A stretch of 64,000 nt of DNA. Source: an uncultured Dermabacteraceae bacterium. GTDB lineage: Bacteria; Actinomycetota; Actinomycetes; Actinomycetales; Dermabacteraceae. Under the pieces are notes generated by a model. That model searched no databases. It was not told the DNA's origin and worked only from the letters and a program-made list of their open reading frames with translations. The stretch spans positions 10,319 through 74,318 of the forward strand of contig CAMILZ010000009.1 in assembly GCA_946223075.1 (NCBI GenBank). Direction: 5' to 3'. Below are positions 58,974 to 64,000 of this stretch, piece after piece; position 1 is the stretch's first letter; the number at the start of each line of letters is the position of its first letter. The translations under genes and the position numbers were made by a program.

Positions 58974-60337
58974 TCCCCCGCGCGGCCGAGAAGCTGGCGC
59001 ACTTCCGCCGCGAGCGTGATCGAACCGGTCGCCACGACACCCGAGAAGTCGTCCCCGCCCTGTTCCGCGGCGTCAACCGCGGCCTGGATTGCATCGGGAA
59101 GGCTCACGCGTTCGAGCACGCGGTCCTCGTCCCCGAAGATATCCCGCGCTTCCATCGCGAGCAGATCCGTGGGAATGGCCCTCGGCGAGGTGCTCTCGGT
59201 AATCACGACGATGTCGAAGAGCGGCTCGAGGATCGCGAGAATCTCGCTGGCGTCTTTCTCCTTGAGGATGCCCACGATGCCCACCGTGCGCGTGAAGCGG
59301 AAGCTCTCGCGCACGGTTTCGACGAGGACCTCGGCGCCCGCGGGGTTGTGGGCGGCATCGACGAGGATCGTGGGAGCCTGACGCACGACTTCGGCTCGCC
59401 CTGGCGAGGTCACGCGCTCGAGCCCCGCGCGCACGAGTTCACCATCGAGCGGGGAATCACCACCCGTGAGGATCGCCTCCGCCGCGGTGATCGCGAGAAG
59501 CGCATTGTGTGCCTGGTGCGCGCCGAGAAGGGGAACGAAGATTTCTTCGTAGCGCGCAGCGATCGACTGCACGGCGATCATCTGCCCGCCGACCGCGGGT
59601 ACGCGATCAAGCACGCCAATCTGCTCGCCCTCGATCGCGGCGGTCACGCCCAGCTCGGCGCAGCGGTTCTTGAGCACGTCGAGCGCACCGGGGAACTGCT
59701 GCGCCGCAATAACCGCGAGCGCGCCCTCCTTGAGGATCCCGGCCTTTTCCCCCGCGATCTCTTCGATCGTGTCGCCGAGGTAGTCCTGGTGATCGAACGC
59801 GATGGGGGTGATGACGGTGACGTCCGGCTCGATAATGTTGGTCGCGTCCCATCGGCCGCCAAGACCAACTTCGACGATGGCAACGTCAACGGGCGCGCTC
59901 GCGAACGCCTGGAACTGCATCGCCGTGAGGTACTCAAACATGCTGATCCGCACGCCCGTTTCGGCGAACTCACGATCAACGGCCTCGGCAAACGGGAGCA
60001 CATCCTCGTAGGCCTGCACGAACCCCTCTTCGCTTATCGGTTCGCCGTCGAGCGCGATGCGCTCCGTGGGCGTGTGCATGTGAGGGCTCGTGAGGCGGCC
60101 GGTGCGCAGGCCCGCCTCGATGAGGAGTGCCTCGGCGATCCGCGCCGTGGAGGTTTTGCCGTTCGTGCCGGCGATGTGGAGGGTGCGGTAGGCGCGCTCG
60201 GGGTGCCCCATGAGCTCGAGGAGGCGTGCGATCCTCGTGAGGCTCGGCTCAATCTCGTTTTCGGGTGCGCGCGATTGAAGATCTGCCCACACCTTCGTGA
60301 ATGCCTCGCTGTGCTCGATGCCGCCGGGCCGTGCCAT
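58970..60337 (-). CDS. folC: Bifunctional folylpolyglutamate synthase/dihydrofolate synthase
   Basis: This 455-residue Mur-ligase-fold enzyme adds glutamate to folates. The P-loop is IAGTNGKTSTARI at about residue 58, the LTSPHMHTPTERI loop follows, and VEVGLGGRWDATNII and ILVDAAHNPAGAE are the conserved central and C-terminal blocks. The ATG at 60337 follows GAGG at six bases. It follows ileS at a distance, with a plus-strand hydrolase gene between. It is divergent from that gene. Confidence 0.94.
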   Translation of the reverse strand: MARPGGIEHSEAFTKVWADLQSRAPENEIEPSLTRIARLLELMGHPERAYRTLHIAGTNGKTSTARIAEALLIEAGLRTGRLTSPHMHTPTERIALDGEPISEEGFVQAYEDVLPFAEAVDREFAETGVRISMFEYLTAMQFQAFASAPVDVAIVEVGLGGRWDATNIIEPDVTVITPIAFDHQDYLGDTIEEIAGEKAGILKEGALAVIAAQQFPGALDVLKNRCAELGVTAAIEGEQIGVLDRVPAVGGQMIAVQSIAARYEEIFVPLLGAHQAHNALLAITAAEAILTGGDSPLDGELVRAGLERVTSPGRAEVVRQAPTILVDAAHNPAGAEVLVETVRESFRFTRTVGIVGILKEKDASEILAILEPLFDIVVITESTSPRAIPTDLLAMEARDIFGDEDRVLERVSLPDAIQAAVDAAEQGGDDFSGVVATGSITLAAEVRQLLGRAGE

Positions 60338-60491
60338 GTGCCGCCTCACTTTGCTTTTCGCGCCTGTGGTTCGTGGCCTTCAGTGTAGTGGCGTGCGCCT
60401 TCGGTGCGGGCGTGGGATGCGCGTGCAGGGCCCGGCTCGTGCTCCACACCTCACGGTTATCCACGAGGCGCGCGGTTCAAAAGCCGCGCTT

Positions 60492-60501
60492 TCCGACGCT
60501 T
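60492..60501 (+). repeat. Dispersed 10-mer TCCGACGCTT, copy 11 (intergenic)
   Basis: An exact copy in the gap between folC and the hydrolase gene, 72 bp upstream of the hydrolase start, so it is not coding. Confidence 0.8.
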
Positions 60502-60572
60502 GCCTACGCTCGAGTGAGGGCCACGGCAACCGCCGCGGTCGCGGTTCAGGGGACGCACGAAGGGGACACGGC

Positions 60573-62165
60573 GTGGGCGATTTTTTGGGGATGGATACCG
60601 AGCAGGCGCGCGGCGCCGCACGCGCGCTCGATGAGCTCGCGGGGCGCCTCAACACCGAATCGACGCTCGTGAAAGAGGAAGCGGGCGCCCTCGCGTGGGA
60701 AGGTGCCGATGCGGAGGCCTTTCGCGCACATGTCACCGGGGTCGTGGCGCCGAATGTGCATGCGGCGCTTTCGCACATTTACAGCCTCGCCCACGAGCTC
60801 GAGAACAATGCGCTCGAACAAGACGCCGCTTCGCATGCGGGTGGGACGGGCAGCAGCGGCGGAAACTCCCCTCTCGCCGCTGCTCGCGCTGCGCACGCGC
60901 TGGCCCTGGTCGCCCAGGGCGCTACCGGTGCCCTGACACGCGACCTTCTCGGCTTCGGGCCGCGTCGAGTGCGGGGAATCGGCACCGAGAATACCGACAC
61001 GTTCAACCGGGAAGTGGGAATGGCCGGGTACGCAGCTATGGCGTATGTGAGTCACGTGGGCAAGACCTTGTTCCTCAATCCACACTTCGCGGTGACTCCC
61101 ACAACGCAGCCAAGCAGGCTCGTGGGCATTTCCACCTACCGAGATTCGCATCCGCCCCGTGAGCTCGCTGATCTCCTCGAATTCACGGAGGAGGCACGCA
61201 GAGGCTTCGGGGCGGGTGAAGACCTCGAAAACTACCGCGTCCAGCACTTTCGCACCGCCGCGGGAGAAGACACGTATGTCCTCTACATGCCTCCCACCCA
61301 AATCGGCATGGAGCAGGAAAAGGCATGGAACGGTACGTCGGGAAACTCTCGCGATTGGGCCTCCAACATCGGGATCATGTCGGGTATGGAGGTCACGACC
61401 ATGAAGAACGCGCGCGCCGCGCTCGAAGCCGCGAACGTTCCGAAGGGCGCAAACGTCATGCTCGTCGGCCACTCCCAGGGCGGCCTCGCGGCGGCCTCAC
61501 TCGCCTCACGATCGGACTTCAACGGAAAAGACGGTTACAACGTCACGAACGTCATCACCTACGGCTCTCCCGTCGACGCGTTCACGCCTGCGCAATCCAA
61601 CACCAAGGTCTTCGCCATCGGGCACCAACAGGGTCTTCGCACGTACTCGGAAACCGTCCTCGGTGGCCCCTCACGCACTGGCATCTCCTTCACGGTCGAT
61701 CCGGTTCCGCTCCTTGATCTCGGCGGGCTCGCCGACCCGCCCTCACCACAGGTCACCAATATCGACCTTGCCCCCGCACACAGCCACAACGCGGGCTTCA
61801 ACACGGGAATCTCCTTTTTCCAACCAGGGCAGGCCCCAGTCGACCTGAAGTTCACCGGCTACGACCTCGAAGCCGCTCACGACTCGATGAAGCGGCTCCC
61901 GGACGGCTCGATCGACCCAAACTACGGCTACTACCCCACGCTTCTCACGCAGCAGGGAATCAATCCTGAGCTTCTCAAGGTCAAAAGCGACGTCGACGGC
62001 CTCTACATGGGCGAGGGGCTCACGCTTGTGGAGGATACGAATGTGCAGTTTGAGCGCACCCCCGAAGCACCGAGTACAACGGGCGGCTCCACGACAGCAC
62101 AGAGCGGCGGGCACCCCGAAGAACCGGTGTACCCGCCCCCGTGGAAAGAGGAAGACTTTCGCTAA
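60573..62165 (+). CDS. WXG100-like/alpha-beta hydrolase fusion protein
   Basis: This protein of about 530 residues starts with a WXG100-like helical hairpin: GMDTEQARGAARALDELAGRL, a turn at LAWEGADAEAF (W-x-G), and a second Leu-rich helix to about 90. A Gly/Ala-rich linker follows, then an alpha/beta-hydrolase domain with the nucleophile elbow GHSQGG (S301), a VDPVPLLD segment that may hold the Asp, and PAHSHN (H403 or H405). The last 35 residues are Pro-rich. There is no ordinary signal peptide, so export through a type VII (ESX) system is a reasonable guess. The GTG at 60573 has AGGGG upstream. The stop overlaps the convergent ileS stop. Confidence 0.8.
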   Translation: MGDFLGMDTEQARGAARALDELAGRLNTESTLVKEEAGALAWEGADAEAFRAHVTGVVAPNVHAALSHIYSLAHELENNALEQDAASHAGGTGSSGGNSPLAAARAAHALALVAQGATGALTRDLLGFGPRRVRGIGTENTDTFNREVGMAGYAAMAYVSHVGKTLFLNPHFAVTPTTQPSRLVGISTYRDSHPPRELADLLEFTEEARRGFGAGEDLENYRVQHFRTAAGEDTYVLYMPPTQIGMEQEKAWNGTSGNSRDWASNIGIMSGMEVTTMKNARAALEAANVPKGANVMLVGHSQGGLAAASLASRSDFNGKDGYNVTNVITYGSPVDAFTPAQSNTKVFAIGHQQGLRTYSETVLGGPSRTGISFTVDPVPLLDLGGLADPPSPQVTNIDLAPAHSHNAGFNTGISFFQPGQAPVDLKFTGYDLEAAHDSMKRLPDGSIDPNYGYYPTLLTQQGINPELLKVKSDVDGLYMGEGLTLVEDTNVQFERTPEAPSTTGGSTTAQSGGHPEEPVYPPPWKEEDFR

Positions 62166-64000
62166 GCGCGCTTCACCTGCACCGTGACGCTCGCGCCCGT
62201 GACCTTCTCCGTCGTTTCGAAGTCGGCATCCGCGAGCGCACCCTCGCCGTACGCGAGTCCCGTCGCAAGCACCTCGTGGGCCACGAGCTTCTCAAACGCA
62301 CGGACGGCTTCGAGAACACTCTCGGGACCCGTAACGCCGAGGGCGATGCGATCCGAAACGTCGAAGCCCGCCTCGCGGCGCGCCGACTGCACGACGCGCA
62401 CGACATCGCGCGCGAGCCCCTCGGCCTCGAGCTCGGCGCTCACGCGAGTATCGAGCACGATGAAATCGCCTTCGCGGAGCACGCCGATCGCGCGCCCCTC
62501 GGTATCGGAACTCTCCCCGGCAACAAGGTCGAGCGTGTACTCACCCTCGACAAGCTCGAGTCCACCCGAGGTGACGGTGCCGTCATCGGCGACGCTCCAG
62601 TCGCCGCTCTTGGCGCCCTTGATCGCGCGCTGCACATCTTTGCCGAGGCGCGGGCCAGCGGCGCGAGCATTCACGCTCAAGCGCTGCTCGACGCCCATCT
62701 TTCCGGCTTCCTCGCTCGCCACATCGAGCAGGCGCACGGCCTTGACGTTGAGCTCATCGCGCACGATGTCCGTGAACGGCTCGAGGCGAGCGGCATCCGC
62801 CGCCACGACCGTGAGCTCCGCGAGCGGGAGGCGAGCGCGAAGGCCCTCCTTCTTGCGCAGCGCGTTGCCCTGCGACGCCACCTGACGCACGGTGTCCATC
62901 TCCTCGACGAGCGCGTCATCGACGGGGAACAGGGAAGCGTCGGGCCAATCGGTGAGGTGCACGCTGCGCTCGCCCGTGAGCTCGCGGTAGATTTCCTCGG
63001 TCACGAGCGGGAGCAACGGCGCGGCCACGCGCACGAGGGTTTCGAGGCACGTGCGCAGCGTGTCGATCGCGGCCTCGTCCCCCTCCCAGAAGCGCTCGCG
63101 CGAACGGCGCACGTACCAGTTCGTGAGCATGTCGAGGTATTGAGCGATCGCCTCGCCGGCATCGGCAACCCTGAGCTCGTCGAGGCAGTCCTGCACCTCG
63201 CGCACGAGCTGCCCCGTGCGCGCAAGGAGGTAGCGATCCATGACGTCCTCGGAGTCATAGCGGATCTTGGCCTCGTAGCCGGTCGGGCGACCGTCGGCAT
63301 CCTTCTCTCCCGCCGCATTCGCATACAGAGCAAGGAAGTACCACGTGTTCCACAGCGGAAGAACCGCGGTGCGCACGGCGTCGCGGATGTTGCTCTCCGC
63401 AACGATAAGGTTGCCGCCGCGGAGGATCGGGGAGGTCATGAGGAACCAGCGCATCGCGTCGGCACCGTAGGCCTCATACATCTCGCGCACGTCCGGGTAG
63501 TTCCTGAGCGACTTCGACATCTTGTTACCGTCGTCGCCAAGCACGATGCCGTGGCAAATCACGTTCTTGAACGCCGGGCGATCGAACAGGGCGGTCGCGA
63601 GCACGTGCATGACGTAGAACCAGCCGCGGGTCTGGCCGATGTACTCGACGATGAAGTCCGCCGGATTGTGCGAGTCGAACCATTCCTGGTTCTCGAACGG
63701 GTAGTGGACCTGCGCAAAAGGCATCGAACCCGAGTCAAACCACACATCGAAGATGTCCTCGATGCGGCGCATGGTCGACCTGCCCGTCGGATCATCGGGA
63801 TTCGGGCGCGTGAGATCGTCGATGTACGGGCGGTGGAGGTTGACCTCGCCGTTCTCGTCGCGGGGAAGCTCACCGAAGGCCTCCTCGAGCTCCGCGAGCG
63901 AGCCGTACACCTCGATGCGCGGGTAGTTCGGGTCGTCGCTCTTCCACACGGGGATCGGCGTGCCCCAGTAGCGGTTACGGGAGATCGCCCAGTCGCGGGC
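62162..64000 (-). CDS. ileS: Isoleucyl-tRNA synthetase, C-terminal two-thirds (partial)
   Basis: The visible 612 residues of this class I synthetase include the WGTPIPVW segment at the cut, the catalytic segment DVWFDSGS, KMSKS at GNKMSKSLRN, and the anticodon-binding C-terminal domain with a long extra region. The N-terminal HIGH region lies outside the window. The gene has no sign of disruption. A 9/10 match to the dispersed 10-mer lies at 62935-62944. Its stop codon overlaps that of the convergent hydrolase gene. Confidence 0.95.
   Translation of the reverse strand, partial: ARDWAISRNRYWGTPIPVWKSDDPNYPRIEVYGSLAELEEAFGELPRDENGEVNLHRPYIDDLTRPNPDDPTGRSTMRRIEDIFDVWFDSGSMPFAQVHYPFENQEWFDSHNPADFIVEYIGQTRGWFYVMHVLATALFDRPAFKNVICHGIVLGDDGNKMSKSLRNYPDVREMYEAYGADAMRWFLMTSPILRGGNLIVAESNIRDAVRTAVLPLWNTWYFLALYANAAGEKDADGRPTGYEAKIRYDSEDVMDRYLLARTGQLVREVQDCLDELRVADAGEAIAQYLDMLTNWYVRRSRERFWEGDEAAIDTLRTCLETLVRVAAPLLPLVTEEIYRELTGERSVHLTDWPDASLFPVDDALVEEMDTVRQVASQGNALRKKEGLRARLPLAELTVVAADAARLEPFTDIVRDELNVKAVRLLDVASEEAGKMGVEQRLSVNARAAGPRLGKDVQRAIKGAKSGDWSVADDGTVTSGGLELVEGEYTLDLVAGESSDTEGRAIGVLREGDFIVLDTRVSAELEAEGLARDVVRVVQSARREAGFDVSDRIALGVTGPESVLEAVRAFEKLVAHEVLATGLAYGEGALADADFETTEKVTGASVTVQVKRA

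Noticed and set aside
60297..60572. A 92-codon upstream extension of the hydrolase frame
   Set aside because: It runs antisense into the start of folC and across its promoter, with no ribosome-binding site; the WXG100-like domain starts just after the GTG at 60573.
1..64000. CRISPR arrays, insertion sequences, prophage or integron signals
   Set aside because: I saw no regularly spaced repeats, transposase or terminal inverted repeats. The only recombinase is the housekeeping-like xerC.

Overview
The window looks like a continuous chromosomal segment of a high-G+C Gram-positive bacterium (Actinobacteria, probably order Micrococcales; Dermabacteraceae is a guess from the look of the proteins, not shown). 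The support is the strong G/C third-position bias, many GTG starts, ThyX rather than ThyA, DUF2469, DUF4233, DUF4081-GNAT and DUF4439 genes, and the classical actinobacterial order cinA-pgsA-ftsK-rnj-dapA-thyX...dapB-M16-pnp-rpsO-ribF...truB-rbfA...infB-ylxR-nusA-rimP...proS...rseP...rlmN-cdsA-frr-pyrH-tsf-rpsB...xerC...dprA-comM-yraN-DUF2469-rnhB-lepB-lepB-rplS...trmD-rimM...khpA-rpsP...ffh...ftsY...ndk-DUF4233-folC...ileS. Almost all of these genes lie on the minus strand, so transcription runs from high to low coordinates. The first gene (cinA) and the last (ileS) are cut by the window edges. I saw no rRNA, tRNA, insertion sequence, prophage or CRISPR array.

Layout: 1-10.6 kb holds the cinA/pgsA/ftsK end of a chromosome-maintenance and lysine/peptidoglycan-precursor block, with a HAD phosphatase, an SLH-repeat surface protein and an SGNH hydrolase inserted between thyX and dapB. 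10.6-26 kb carries RNA turnover and translation genes (M16 peptidase, pnp, rpsO, ribF, truB, rbfA, infB, ylxR, nusA, rimP), interrupted by plus-strand RDD and L,D-transpeptidase genes and a minus-strand TRM11-like methylase. 26-39.7 kb carries a DUF4439 lipoprotein, proS, a small alarmone synthetase, a DUF4081/GNAT gene, rseP, a DivIVA-repeat gene, rlmN, cdsA, frr, pyrH, tsf, rpsB and an M23 peptidase. 39.6-49.4 kb carries xerC, a MarR/MFS efflux pair, the DNA-processing block dprA-comM-yraN-DUF2469-rnhB, two signal peptidases and rplS. 49.7-64 kb carries trmD-rimM, an inserted lipoprotein, khpA-rpsP, a second DivIVA-like gene, ffh, ftsY, ndk, DUF4233, folC, a WXG100-like/lipase protein and ileS.

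The core genes are translation and secretion housekeeping, tightly packed with many 4-bp ATGA/GTGA overlaps. Accessory genes are dropped into this frame, mostly cell-envelope proteins: L,D-transpeptidase, M23, SLH, SGNH, lipoproteins, RDD, and the WXG100-hydrolase. The conserved dxr and ispG genes that usually flank rseP in this neighbourhood are missing here.

The most unusual signal is not a gene. The 10-mer TCCGACGCTT (reverse AAGCGTCGGA) occurs 11 times on the two strands by eye, plus two 9/10 matches. A base-composition estimate expects well under one. It is read in four different frame/orientation combinations inside genes and also lies in two intergenic gaps, so the constraint appears to act on DNA. 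A DNA-uptake-like or chromosome-maintenance motif is one hypothesis. Other leads are a ylxR gene without a normal start codon, a leaderless marR promoter, a terminator plus lipoprotein inserted inside the rpsP-trmD unit, and a candidate secreted WXG100-lipase. All family calls come from reading the sequence, without database searches.
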